Assembly: GCA_910575165.1 (NCBI GenBank)
Contig: CAJTDS010000006.1
Span: 1-64,000 of the forward strand
Origin: Eggerthellaceae bacterium
Lineage (GTDB): Bacteria > Actinomycetota > Coriobacteriia > Coriobacteriales > Eggerthellaceae
Reading direction: 5' to 3'
Length of the DNA: 64,000 nucleotides
The translations under genes and the position numbers were made by a program. Positions 54,651 to 63,475 of this stretch are shown in pieces. The notes beneath the pieces were generated by a model. It worked only from the letters and a program-made list of their open reading frames with translations. It made no database searches and had not been told where the DNA came from. Position 1 is the stretch's first letter; every line of letters begins with the position of its first letter.

Positions 54651-55289
54651 CTACTTCGTTCCGAAGATGCGGTCGCCGGCGTCGCCCAGGCCGGGCACGA
54701 TGTAGGCCGCATCGTTTAGCCCCTCGTCGATGGCGCAGGTGAAGATGCGCACGTCCGGGTCGGCGGCGAGCACCGCCTCGATGCCCTCGGGCGCAGCCAC
54801 CAGCACCATGAGCTTGATGTTTCTCACGCCCTGGCGGCGCAGGTACTGGATGGCGGCGCTGGCCGAACCGCCCGTGGCCAGCATGGGGTCCACCACCAGC
54901 ACGTCGCGCTGGGCGATAGAGTCGGGCATCTTGGCGTAGTACTCGTGGGGCTCGTGGGTTTCGGGGTCGCGGTACATCCCCAAATGCCCCACGAAGGTCG
55001 AGGGCATGAGCTCCTGGATGCCCTCCACCATGCCAAGGCCCGCGCGCAAGATCGGCACGATCACCATCTTCTTGCCGGAGACCTGCTTGCAGGTAGTCTT
55101 GCAGATGGGGGTCTCCACTTCCACGTCCTCGAGGGCCAGGTCGCGGGTGGCCTCGTAGCCTTCGAACAGGGCCAGCTCCCGCACCAGATCGCGGAAGTCC
55201 TTGGACGAGGTGTCCTTGCTGCGCAGCTTCGACAGCTTGTGCTGGACCATGGGATGGTCCACGACGGTAACGCGCTCGTAATCGGTCAC
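54651..55289 (-). CDS. upp: Uracil phosphoribosyltransferase
   Basis: 212 residues. It has [20 protein letters not shown] at the N-terminus, [12 protein letters not shown], the PRPP site [18 protein letters not shown], and the C-terminal [25 protein letters not shown], all standard for Upp. It salvages uracil to UMP. Part of the glyA-upp-deaminase-atp run. Confidence 0.96.
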   Translation of the reverse strand: MTDYERVTVVDHPMVQHKLSKLRSKDTSSKDFRDLVRELALFEGYEATRDLALEDVEVETPICKTTCKQVSGKKMVIVPILRAGLGMVEGIQELMPSTFVGHLGMYRDPETHEPHEYYAKMPDSIAQRDVLVVDPMLATGGSASAAIQYLRRQGVRNIKLMVLVAAPEGIEAVLAADPDVRIFTCAIDEGLNDAAYIVPGLGDAGDRIFGTK

Positions 55290-55342
55290 GGTTGCTCCTA
55301 TCGTTTCTCGACGCCTCGGGCCGCTAAGCGACGGCCCGCTTC

Positions 55343-56602
55343 TTACTCGTAGGACAGGCCCGGGTACAGCGGGTGGGCCGCAAGCAGCTCCTCGACGGTG
55401 GCGGAAAGGGATGCGTGCAGCCCCGCATCGTCGCGGCCGAAGAGCGCCCGGGCGATGCAGCGCCCCACCGTGCGGAAGTCCTCGACGGTGAAGCCGCGGG
55501 TGGTGGCCGCCGCGCTTCCCACGCGGATGCCGCTGGTCACGAAGGGACTGCGCTGCTCGTTGGGGATGGTGTTCTTGTTCACCGTGATGCCGATGCCCTC
55601 CAGCAGCCTCTCCGCGTCCTTACCGGTAACCCCGGTGGCCGTAAGATCCACCAGGCACAGGTGGTTGTCCGTGCCGCCCGACACCAGGCGAAGGCCGCCC
55701 TCGGTCATGCCCTCCCCCAGCGCCGCGGCGTTTTCGACCACGTTGCCGATGTAGTCCGCAAACGACGGCTGCAGCGCCTCGCCGAAGGCCACGGCCTTGC
55801 CGGCGATGACGTGCATGAGCGGGCCGCCCTGGCTGCCGGGAAACACCGCCTTGTCCACCTTCTTGGCAATCTCCTCATTGTTGGTGAGTATGAATCCGCC
55901 GCGCGGGCCGCGCAGGGTCTTGTGGCTGGTGGATGTCACGATGTCGGCGTAAGGCACGGGGCTTGGATGGGCGCCTGTCGCCACCAGGCCGGCAATGTGC
56001 GCCATGTCCACCATGAGGTAGGCTCCCACCTCGCGGGCGATCTGGGCCATCCGCGCGAAGTCGATGATGCGCGGATAGGCGCTCGCACCGGCCACGATCA
56101 GGGCCGGGCGGCAGGCCTTGGCCTGGGCCTCCAGGGCGTCGTAGTCGATGGTCTCGGTCTCAGGCGATACGCCGTAGCTCTCTATACGGTACAGGCGGCC
56201 CGAGAAGTTCACCGGCGAGCCGTGGGTCAGATGCCCCCCGTTGTCGAGGCTCATGCCGAGCACCGTGTCGCCTGGGTCGATGAGCGCGGCGTAGGCGGCG
56301 TAGTTCGCATTGGCGCCGCTGTGGGGCTGCACGTTGGCGAAGGCGGCGCCGAACAGCTCGCAGGCGCGGCGACGCGCAAGCTCCTCGACGATGTCCACCT
56401 TCTCGCAGCCGCCGTAGTAGCGCTTGCCCGGGTAGCCTTCGGCGTACTTGTTGGTGAGCACGCTTCCCACCGCCTCCATCACGGCGCGGGACGTGAAGTT
56501 CTCCGATGCGATGAGCTCCACCGAATCGCGTTGGCGGCAGAGTTCGAGCTGCAGGGCCTCGGCGATGGCCGGGTCTTGGGCAAGAAGCTGGCGTGCGGTC
56601 AT
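55343..56602 (-). CDS. glyA: Serine hydroxymethyltransferase
   Basis: 419 residues, normal length. It has [15 protein letters not shown], the [16 protein letters not shown] substrate loop, a PLP site with Lys in [14 protein letters not shown], and [11 protein letters not shown] at the C-terminus. It converts serine and tetrahydrofolate to glycine and methylene-THF. No glycine riboswitch-like leader was seen; it follows rpiB by 30 bp. Confidence 0.97.
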   Translation of the reverse strand: MTARQLLAQDPAIAEALQLELCRQRDSVELIASENFTSRAVMEAVGSVLTNKYAEGYPGKRYYGGCEKVDIVEELARRRACELFGAAFANVQPHSGANANYAAYAALIDPGDTVLGMSLDNGGHLTHGSPVNFSGRLYRIESYGVSPETETIDYDALEAQAKACRPALIVAGASAYPRIIDFARMAQIAREVGAYLMVDMAHIAGLVATGAHPSPVPYADIVTSTSHKTLRGPRGGFILTNNEEIAKKVDKAVFPGSQGGPLMHVIAGKAVAFGEALQPSFADYIGNVVENAAALGEGMTEGGLRLVSGGTDNHLCLVDLTATGVTGKDAERLLEGIGITVNKNTIPNEQRSPFVTSGIRVGSAAATTRGFTVEDFRTVGRCIARALFGRDDAGLHASLSATVEELLAAHPLYPGLSYE

Positions 56603-56632
56603 GGAAGGGATGCTCCTCTCTACGCTGGCTGC

Positions 56633-57067
56633 CTACTGCAGCTCCATAATCTTGCGGACGCGGTCGCTGTGACGTCCCCCTTCGAAGGAGGCACCCAGGA
56701 AGGCATCGAGAATCCGCTCGTTTTCCTCGAGGGTGACGAAGCGCCCCGAGAGCGTGATGACGTTGGCGTTGTTATGCTGGCGGCACAGGGCTGCGAAGTC
56801 GGGCCTGACGATGTTGGCGGCCCGCACCCCGTCCACCTTGTCGGCGGCCATGGCCATGCCGATGCCGGTACCGCACACCAGCACGCCGAACTCGGCGGCC
56901 CCCGTGGCCACGTCGCGCGCCACCACCTCTGCGAAGTCGGGGTAGTCCACGCGCGTATCGTCGGCCGGGCCCTGGTCGCAGACGGTATGCCCAGCCTGGC
57001 GGAGGTAGGCCGCCAGCTGCTGCTTCTGCTCGAAACCGGCGTGGTCGCTCGCAATGCTGATTACCAT
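56633..57067 (-). CDS. rpiB: Ribose-5-phosphate isomerase B
   Basis: 144 residues from ATG 57067, overlapping the end of glpK by seven bases. It has IASDHAGFE, VDYPDFAE, the catalytic Cys in CGTGIGMAMAADK and the NVITLSGR motif. It interconverts ribose-5-phosphate and ribulose-5-phosphate. Confidence 0.96.
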   Translation of the reverse strand: MVISIASDHAGFEQKQQLAAYLRQAGHTVCDQGPADDTRVDYPDFAEVVARDVATGAAEFGVLVCGTGIGMAMAADKVDGVRAANIVRPDFAALCRQHNNANVITLSGRFVTLEENERILDAFLGASFEGGRHSDRVRKIMELQ

Positions 57068-58572
57068 GGGTTTCCCTTCTCGCATGTCATCGTCTGGCGC
57101 AGGGCCCGCTGCCATCCCAGGACCAACGCCCGGTGCCGTTCGTCTTCCAGCAGGGGATTATACACATCGCCCGCGCTGCGCAGGGCCCGAAGCTGGTCCT
57201 TATCCTTCCAAAAGCCCGAGGAAAGCCCTGCGAGGAACGCCGCACCCAACGCCGTGGACTCGGTGCAGGCGGGACGGCGCAGCGTGCAGCGCAGCATGTC
57301 GCATTGGAACTGCACGAGAAAGTCGTTGGCCGAGGCTCCCCCGTCCACGCCCAACACCGCCAGCCCCACGCCGGCGTCCGCCTCCATGGCCGCCACCAGG
57401 TCGCGCACCTGGTAGGCCAGCGACTCCACGGCCGCGCGGACGATGTGGGCCTTCGTGGTACCCCGCGTAAGGCCGGTGATGGTGCCGCGCGCCTGGGCAT
57501 CCCAGTAGGGCGCCCCCAGGCCGGTGAAGGCGGGGACCACGTAGACGCCGCCGGTGTCCGGCACGCTGCGGGCGATGGCGGAGGTGTCGGCCACGTCGTC
57601 GATGAGGCCCAGCTCGTCGCGCAGCCACTGCAGCAGGGCGCCGGCCATGAACACGCTGCCCTCCAAGGCGTACTCGGGCCCGGGCGCATCGGGGGCGCTG
57701 GCGGCCACGGTGGTGATGAGGTTGTGCGACGAGCGCCGCGGCTCGTCGCCGGTGTGCATGAGCAGGAAGCACCCGGTGCCGTAGGTGTTCTTCGCCTGGC
57801 CGCGTTCGAAGCAGCATTGGCCGAACAGGGCCGCCTGCTGGTCGCCCGCCACGCCGCAGATGGGGATCCCCGGCATCACGCCTGCGGCGTCCGTTACGCC
57901 GAACAGCCCCGACGAGGGCCTGACCTCGGGAAGCATCGATTCGGGAATACCGAAGAGATCGAGCAGCCACGGGTCCCACTCCATGGTGTGTATGTTGAAG
58001 AGCATGGTGCGGCTGGCGTTGGTGGTGTCGGTGGCGTGGACCGCCCCCGACGTGAGCGACCACAGAAGCCAGCTGTCCACGGTGCCGAAGGCCAGGTTGC
58101 CGCGGGACGCCTCCTGCCGCGCCCCCGGCACGTTGTCCAGAATCCATCGGATCTTGCTCGCCGAGAAGTAGGCGTCGGGCACCAGGCCGGTGCGCTCGGC
58201 CACCTGCTCGGCAACGTCCGCATCGCCGCAGATGCGCTCCACCAGCTCCGCCGTGCGACGGCATTGCCATACGATGGCGTTGCATATCGGCTCGCCGGTG
58301 TCCCGGCGCCACACCACCGTGGTCTCCCGCTGGTTCGTGATGCCGATGCAGGCTACGCTGCGCTGGGTGAGCCCGTTGGCAACGATGAGCTCGGTCAAGG
58401 CTCCTAGCTGGGACGACAGGATGTCGCGCGGGTCGTGCTCCACCCACCCGGGCTGCGGGTAGCGCTGGGGGAAGGGGTTCTGCACGCACGAGACCACCTG
58501 GCCCCGGCTATCCACCAGCACGGCTCGCGACGAGGTGGTGCCTTGGTCCAAGGCGATGACGTACCGGCTCAC
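57061..58572 (-). CDS. glpK: Glycerol kinase
   Basis: 503 residues. It has the FGGY-family N-terminus ALDQGTTSSRAV, GWVEHDP, GITNQRETTVVW, AGDQQAALFGQ and the C-terminal VDGGASANDFLVQFQ. It phosphorylates glycerol. No phosphotransferase-type regulatory His loop was assessed. Its start overlaps the lipase stop by four bases (ATGA), so glycerol released by the lipase can be used directly. Confidence 0.97.
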   Translation of the reverse strand: MSRYVIALDQGTTSSRAVLVDSRGQVVSCVQNPFPQRYPQPGWVEHDPRDILSSQLGALTELIVANGLTQRSVACIGITNQRETTVVWRRDTGEPICNAIVWQCRRTAELVERICGDADVAEQVAERTGLVPDAYFSASKIRWILDNVPGARQEASRGNLAFGTVDSWLLWSLTSGAVHATDTTNASRTMLFNIHTMEWDPWLLDLFGIPESMLPEVRPSSGLFGVTDAAGVMPGIPICGVAGDQQAALFGQCCFERGQAKNTYGTGCFLLMHTGDEPRRSSHNLITTVAASAPDAPGPEYALEGSVFMAGALLQWLRDELGLIDDVADTSAIARSVPDTGGVYVVPAFTGLGAPYWDAQARGTITGLTRGTTKAHIVRAAVESLAYQVRDLVAAMEADAGVGLAVLGVDGGASANDFLVQFQCDMLRCTLRRPACTESTALGAAFLAGLSSGFWKDKDQLRALRSAGDVYNPLLEDERHRALVLGWQRALRQTMTCEKGNPW

Positions 58573-59534
58573 AGGCGCTTCTCTATCCAGGAGACCACGT
58601 CCGCATAGACCCGCTGCCGCCCCGGCTCGTTGAGGATCTCGTGGCGCATGCCGTCGTAGATGATGCAGGTGACGTCCTTGACCCCGGCGCGCTCGAACAG
58701 CGAGGCGGCGGCCCTCACGGCCTTGCCCCTCTCCCCTACCGGATCCTCGCTGCCGGCGATGAAGAGCACCGGAAGGTCCGACGGGATGCGGCGGGCGCTT
58801 CCGAGGCTTGCGGTCTCGGCGGTCAGGTCGGTGAGCGCCGCGTAGGCACCGGCGGAGAAGGGGGCCCCGGCCAGGGGGTCGTTTCGGAACGCTTCCACCA
58901 CCGCAGGGTCAGTGGACAGCCAATCGAGCGGCGTTCGGGCATCCGGGATGGCGCGGCCGAAGCCGCCGGTAACCAACGACTCGAGCAGGGGGCTTCGGTA
59001 CGTCTGCCCCTTGACGCGCGCGATGGCGCGAGCGGCAAGGTTGCCCAGCCGGGAGACGGCCACGGGCATGTTGCCGGTGCCGCAGACGACGGCCGCACGC
59101 ACCCCCTCGCCGTGGCGGGCCAGGAACGCCCGGGTGATGAAGCTGCCCATGGAATGCCCGAAGACGACGTAGGGAACGTCGCGCCCCACGCGGTCGAGGG
59201 CGATCCGGCGCAGGGTCTGGACGTCTTCGACCAGCTGTTCCTTGGCCTCAGGGCCCATATGCCCCAAATCGTCGGGCGAGGCCGCCGATTTGCCGTGGCC
59301 TACATGGTCCTCGGCGCAGACGGCGAATCCCTGGCCTACCAGGAAGCGGGCGAACTCGTCGTAGCGGCCTATATGCTCTTGCATGCCGTGGACGATCTGG
59401 ATAAGGGCCCGGGGCTTCGAGGAAACCGCATCGGCGCCGTCGGCAGGCGGCCTGCTCCACAAGCATCCGTGGATGGCGGTGGCACCGTCGCTTGACGGAA
59501 ACTCCACCGGCTCGACGACAACGGTTGCGCTCAT
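58569..59534 (-). CDS. Alpha/beta hydrolase, monoacylglycerol lipase-like
   Basis: 321 residues. The nucleophile elbow is GHSMGS, an HGMQEHIGRYD stretch forms the oxyanion region, EDHVGHGKS is typical of the MGL/PldB (Hydrolase_4, PF12146) group, SEDPVGER carries the acid, and GMRHEILNE the catalytic histidine. No signal peptide, so it acts in the cytoplasm. Overlap with glpK supports a role in monoglyceride or lysolipid breakdown to glycerol. Confidence 0.88.
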   Translation of the reverse strand: MSATVVVEPVEFPSSDGATAIHGCLWSRPPADGADAVSSKPRALIQIVHGMQEHIGRYDEFARFLVGQGFAVCAEDHVGHGKSAASPDDLGHMGPEAKEQLVEDVQTLRRIALDRVGRDVPYVVFGHSMGSFITRAFLARHGEGVRAAVVCGTGNMPVAVSRLGNLAARAIARVKGQTYRSPLLESLVTGGFGRAIPDARTPLDWLSTDPAVVEAFRNDPLAGAPFSAGAYAALTDLTAETASLGSARRIPSDLPVLFIAGSEDPVGERGKAVRAAASLFERAGVKDVTCIIYDGMRHEILNEPGRQRVYADVVSWIEKRL

Positions 59535-59631
59535 GAACGCCTTCCTTTCAATCGCCTCGGCGCTGTGCCGCCCATTATACCCGCGGCCCCATCCGGCCCC
59601 TGTTCAAGAAGGCGTATACATGGAAGCTGCG

Positions 59632-60279
59632 CTATTGCGGCGGCCTCCGAAGAGCCACCGACCCCTCGCGCAGGATTCGCGGCTGCTCGCCTGTGCACAG
59701 CACCACGGTGGACGAGATGCCGCTGGCCGGGCAAGCCTCGCAGTCGAGCCCCTCGTCAAGCACCGGCACGCTGCAGCCGATGCGGGGATCGACGAGGTCG
59801 GGACGGGAGACGTCGGGCTCCCCCGAGCGGTTCGCGGACGTCGCGGCCACAGGGCAACCGAGCTCGCGGACAAGGCGCAGGGCAACAGGGCTGTCCGGCA
59901 TGCGCAGCCCGATGGTGCCGTCCTCGCCGCGAAAGGCGCGCGGCACCGCGTCCGCTGCGCGCACCACCAAGGTAAGCGCTCCGGGCCAGTGGTCGGCTGC
60001 AAGCTGACGGGCGTAATCGGGCACGTCGCGGCCGTACACGTCCAGGTCGTCCGCGCCGCCCACAAGCCACGCCACCGGCTTGCCGCGGTCGCGCTCCTTC
60101 AGGCGAAAGAGCGCCTCGGGCGAGGGCGGCTCGCCTGAGACGGCCCTGGCGCGCGGAGCCACGGCCACCCCCAGGCCGAGAACGGTGTCGGTGGGAAACA
60201 CCGCGGGAAGCCCTTGGTCGAGCGCTTGCAAAACCTCGTCGAAACCCGCCATCGTCTCCCTGGCCCCTTCTTGCCGCAT
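59632..60279 (-). CDS. tsaC: L-threonylcarbamoyladenylate synthase (Sua5/TsaC/YrdC)
   Basis: 215 residues from ATG 60279 (AGGGG five bases upstream; ATG 60252 is nearly as good). It has the YrdC fold: PTDTVLGLG, LKERDRGKPVAWLVG, WPGALTLVVRA, GTIGLRMPDSPVALRL and ATSANRSGEPDV. It makes threonylcarbamoyl-AMP for the universal t6A37 modification of ANN-decoding tRNAs. Only the YrdC domain is present, without the Sua5 C-terminal extension. tRNA-Thr(TGT), itself a t6A-type substrate, lies upstream on the other strand. Confidence 0.93.
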   Translation of the reverse strand: MRQEGARETMAGFDEVLQALDQGLPAVFPTDTVLGLGVAVAPRARAVSGEPPSPEALFRLKERDRGKPVAWLVGGADDLDVYGRDVPDYARQLAADHWPGALTLVVRAADAVPRAFRGEDGTIGLRMPDSPVALRLVRELGCPVAATSANRSGEPDVSRPDLVDPRIGCSVPVLDEGLDCEACPASGISSTVVLCTGEQPRILREGSVALRRPPQ

Positions 60280-60431
60280 GCTAGCCCCTGCCGGTCCCGC
60301 CCGCCGGGGCCCTGCCGTTTTCCCCACTATAGCAGCCGCCCCCACGGTGGCGCCCTGTGGCGCTTTCTCCGCAAAGGAAAAACGTCGGTACCGCGCGCCC
60401 GCGAATGCCCTACAATAGACACTTGCATTTT

Positions 60432-60506
60432 GCCAGCGTGACGCAACGGTAGCGTAGCGGTTTTGTAAACCGCCTGTTGCAGGTTCGAATCCTGTCGCTG
60501 GCTCCA
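60432..60506 (+). tRNA. tRNA-Thr (anticodon TGT)
   Basis: A 75-base cloverleaf with encoded CCA. The acceptor GCCAGCG pairs with CGCTGGC, the D arm is ACGC/GCGT, the anticodon stem GCGGT/ACCGC encloses TTTGTAA (anticodon TGT, reads ACA), and the T arm GCAGG-TTCGAAT-CCTGT is canonical. Confidence 0.97.
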
Positions 60507-60515
60507 GAAACGAAG

Positions 60516-60539
60516 AAGCCCTCCGCATCCGGAGGGCTT
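60516..60539. terminator. Intrinsic terminator between tRNA-Thr and ahcY
   Basis: 10-bp perfect stem (60516-60525 with 60530-60539) with loop CATC, then TCC on the plus strand and CTTC on the minus. It lies nine bases after tRNA-Thr and 26 bases after the ahcY stop, so it can serve both. Confidence 0.85.
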
Positions 60540-60564
60540 TCCTATGCGCTCTGAGCAACCATGG

Positions 60565-61818
60565 CTAGAAGTTCCAGCTGCTCATATAGGCCTTCTGCTC
60601 TTCGGTGAGCTCGTCTATGGCGATTCCCAGCGTTTCCAGCTTCACGCGGGCCACCCCGTCGTCGATTTCGGCCGGCACGTCGTAGACCTTGTTCTCAAGC
60701 TCGCCCGCATGCTGGTGCAGGTACTCCGCCGCCAAGGCCTGGTTCGCGAAGCTCATGTCCATGACCGACGCCGGATGGCCCTCGGCGCAGGCCAGGTTCA
60801 CCAGGCGCCCCTGGGCCAGCACCACCACCGTGCGCCCGTCGGCCAGGGTGTACTCCTCCACCAACGGCTTGAGCTCCACCTTCCTCACCGCATGCTGCTC
60901 GAGCCATTCCAAGTTGATCTCCGAATCGAAATGGCCGGAGTTGCACAGGATGGCGCCGTCCTTCATGTTCTCGAAGGCCGGCTCGTCGATGACCTTGCAG
61001 TTGCCGGTCACCGTCACCCACACGTCCGCCTCGGCCGCTGCCTCGGCCGCGGGCATGACGCGATAGCCCTCCATGTGGGCCTCGAGCGCCTTCAGGGGGT
61101 CCACCTCGCAGACGATGACGTCCATGCCCATGCCCTTCGCCCGCAGAGCCAGGCCCGACCCGCAGTAGCCGTAGCCCGACACCACCATGGTGCGGCCGCA
61201 CAGCAGGCGGTTGGTAGCGCGCACGATGCCGTCGAGGGTTGACTGCCCAGTGCCGTAGTGGTTGTCGAAGCAGTGCTTGGTGTTGGCGTCGTTGATGTTG
61301 AACACCGGATAGCCCAGAGTGCCGTCGGCGGCCATGGCCATAAGGCGCACCACGCCGGTGGTGGTCTCCTCGGTGCCCCCTTCCACGTAGGCGAGCTTGT
61401 CGCGGTAGACGGTGTGCAACGCGGTGTCCAGATCGGCGCCGTCGTCCATGATGATCTGGGGGTTAGTCTCCACCACGGCCTGGATGTGCCGGTTGTAGGT
61501 ATCCATGTCCTCCCCTTCGACGGCGTACACCGACACGCCGAAGTCGCGCACGAGGGAGGCGGCGGTGTCGTCCTGGGTGGACAGCGGGTTCGAAGCGCAC
61601 AGGGTCACCTGGGCGCCGGAGGCCACGAGAGCGCGCATGAGGTTCGCGGTCTCGGTGGTGACGTGCATGCAGGCGCCGATGCGCACGCCCTCAAGCGGAC
61701 GCTCGCGCTCGAAGCGCTCGCGGATAGCGGCCAGCACCGGCATGTCGCGGTCGGCCCACAGGATGCGGGAGAGGCCGGCGTCGGCCAGGGAGGGGTCTTT
61801 GATATCGCAAGGAATCAT
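60565..61818 (-). CDS. ahcY: Adenosylhomocysteinase
   Basis: 417 residues from ATG 61818, with GAAAGG in front of it. It has MHVTTETANLMRAL, ASNPLSTQDD, DDGADLDT, GGTEETTTGVVRL, NDANTKHCFDN, the NAD Rossmann GYGYCGSGLALRA and AEGHPASVMDMSFANQ at the C-terminus. It hydrolyses S-adenosylhomocysteine to adenosine and homocysteine. It is the short prokaryotic form of about 420 residues. The leader contains a C10 tract but no recognisable SAH riboswitch. Confidence 0.96.
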   Translation of the reverse strand: MIPCDIKDPSLADAGLSRILWADRDMPVLAAIRERFERERPLEGVRIGACMHVTTETANLMRALVASGAQVTLCASNPLSTQDDTAASLVRDFGVSVYAVEGEDMDTYNRHIQAVVETNPQIIMDDGADLDTALHTVYRDKLAYVEGGTEETTTGVVRLMAMAADGTLGYPVFNINDANTKHCFDNHYGTGQSTLDGIVRATNRLLCGRTMVVSGYGYCGSGLALRAKGMGMDVIVCEVDPLKALEAHMEGYRVMPAAEAAAEADVWVTVTGNCKVIDEPAFENMKDGAILCNSGHFDSEINLEWLEQHAVRKVELKPLVEEYTLADGRTVVVLAQGRLVNLACAEGHPASVMDMSFANQALAAEYLHQHAGELENKVYDVPAEIDDGVARVKLETLGIAIDELTEEQKAYMSSWNF

Positions 61819-61960
61819 GGGGCGCCTTTCGAAGACGGGGTTGAACAGCTGCAACTTTTCCAAGGGTACCACAGAGCCACCCAAACGCAGGGCCGCCGCT
61901 ACGTTCTTCAGATTAGCTACCGAGCGCAAACGAGTCGCGCGCCCTACTACCCGAACGCAG

Positions 61961-61970
61961 CCCCCCCCCC
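61961..61970. repeat. C10/G10 homopolymer upstream of ahcY
   Basis: Ten C on the plus strand, flanked on both sides by GCAG. It lies about 143 bp upstream of the ahcY start and just beyond the stop of the next gene. Second tract of this length in the window. Confidence 0.9.
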
Positions 61971-62002
61971 GCAGCCCGAACACCATCGAGGGAACAATGC
62001 CG

Positions 62003-63286
62003 CTAGCGGGCGCGGGTGGCGGAGTCGGGGTCGATGGACATGCTCTGGAAGCGATGCTCCATGAACTTATCGTCGAAGTGTTCGTCGAAGAACACCTGTA
62101 TCGCCGTGTCCTGCGGAATGCCGGCCTCCCGCATGTACCAGCAGTCCAGAGCCACCAACGTGAAGGCACAGTCGGCGATCATGAAGGCGGCGGCAACCGA
62201 GGTAAGGGCATAGCGCCAGTTCCAGGGAATGAGGTTGACGATCTTGAGCATGACAGGCAGCGCCAGCTTTATCCAGAAGACGCCCATAAGCCCCCACATA
62301 GCCATGAAGTAGGCGTTGGTGCGGCCGCCGATGGACAGAAACGTGCCGGTGTAATCCCAGGCCACGATGCCGAATGCGAACTGCATGAACCAGCTTACGA
62401 AGTATTCGAAGGCGCCGCCGATCACGGCGCTGACCAGAAACACCACCACGACGTTGCTTCTGTAGTAGCGGTTGAGCGCCATGGTCATGAGCACGCCGCC
62501 GAAGCCGTAGATGGGCGAGAACGGCCCGAACAGAAGCCCGGCGCGGTCCTCGTAGTGCCCTGGATCGACTACTATCATATGGTAGGCCACTTCGGCCACC
62601 AGCCCGATGACCGAGCAGACCACGAAGATCCAGAACAGGTTGAAGAAGTTCAGCGTGATGTAGCCCTTGCCCGACGGATCGAGGCCCAGCGTGCCCTCCT
62701 CGGCCTCGTCGCGCACGTCCATCTCCCGCAGCTTGCGTTGCAGCTCGCGCTCCTCGGCCAGGCTGGGGTCGAGGTAACTCTGCAGCGCGATGAGAAAGAC
62801 GACGGTGACGCCGTAGGAGATAAGAGAGCCGTGGATGCCGTTGTCCATGACCTCGCAGATAGCCGCCGCCACGACAACGAAGAGCAGCGCCTCGGCCGTC
62901 TGGGCGGCGAAGCGGCGTCGGTTCGTCAGCAGGCGCACGCCCAAAAACACCGATAGGACGGCGGAGGCCACCAACAGCACCGACTGCACCACCGATATGA
63001 CAAGGGCGACGTTGGACATCTGGGTCTGCAGGCCGCTTTTCTGGACCTCCCTTATGGCGTCGACGATGACGAGCGCTAAAAGCGCCGTCACCGCAACGCC
63101 CACGACCACGCAGAGCACGCCGAACACCTTCGCGGCCAAGGGCAGCCTGCGTCTGTCGATGGCGGCTGCAGAGCCGGCGGGCACAAAGTTCTCGTTGCGG
63201 TGATCCACGTTCGTCCTGTCGTTCGTTGCCGCATCGCGGCCTTTCAAGCATACGACTAGGCAGTATAGCGCAGCGACAAGCCACAT
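62003..63286 (-). CDS. CmpB-type putative ABC transporter permease (PF06541)
   Basis: About 427 residues from ATG 63286 (GTG 63334 is an alternative). Roughly ten membrane helices. The C-terminal part has the LLFGPFSPIYGFGGVLM and EYFVSWFMQFAFG signature of the ABC_trans_CmpB family, preceded by a charged loop DPSLAEERELQRKLREMD. These proteins are named from a CmpB similarity but their transport role is unproven; no ATPase is adjacent. Convergent orientation is absent; it ends 33 bp before the ahcY-side C10 tract. Confidence 0.78.
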   Translation of the reverse strand: MWLVAALYCLVVCLKGRDAATNDRTNVDHRNENFVPAGSAAAIDRRRLPLAAKVFGVLCVVVGVAVTALLALVIVDAIREVQKSGLQTQMSNVALVISVVQSVLLVASAVLSVFLGVRLLTNRRRFAAQTAEALLFVVVAAAICEVMDNGIHGSLISYGVTVVFLIALQSYLDPSLAEERELQRKLREMDVRDEAEEGTLGLDPSGKGYITLNFFNLFWIFVVCSVIGLVAEVAYHMIVVDPGHYEDRAGLLFGPFSPIYGFGGVLMTMALNRYYRSNVVVVFLVSAVIGGAFEYFVSWFMQFAFGIVAWDYTGTFLSIGGRTNAYFMAMWGLMGVFWIKLALPVMLKIVNLIPWNWRYALTSVAAAFMIADCAFTLVALDCWYMREAGIPQDTAIQVFFDEHFDDKFMEHRFQSMSIDPDSATRAR

Positions 63287-63475
63287 CGCTGCACCGCCGC
63301 GCCACGCCAACCATGCTTTGCCGAAAAGCTGCACAAAACCTAAGAAGGGCCAGCCGAGCGGGCGGATGTCGACAGCACTGGCCGCAGGCAGCGGCCGCGG
63401 GCCGAAGCTACGGGCCGCACTCGCGCGCGAGGGGGCAGATGCCGCCGTCAGACAGACTCATCCAACGAAGGCCTC

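Noticed and set aside
56603-56632. Possible glycine or folate-type riboswitch before glyA
   Set aside because: Only 30 bp separate rpiB and glyA, too short for a riboswitch.
61819-62002. Possible SAH riboswitch in the ahcY leader
   Set aside because: The leader holds a C10 tract and GC-rich sequence, but I could not find the conserved core or pairing pattern of the SAH riboswitch.
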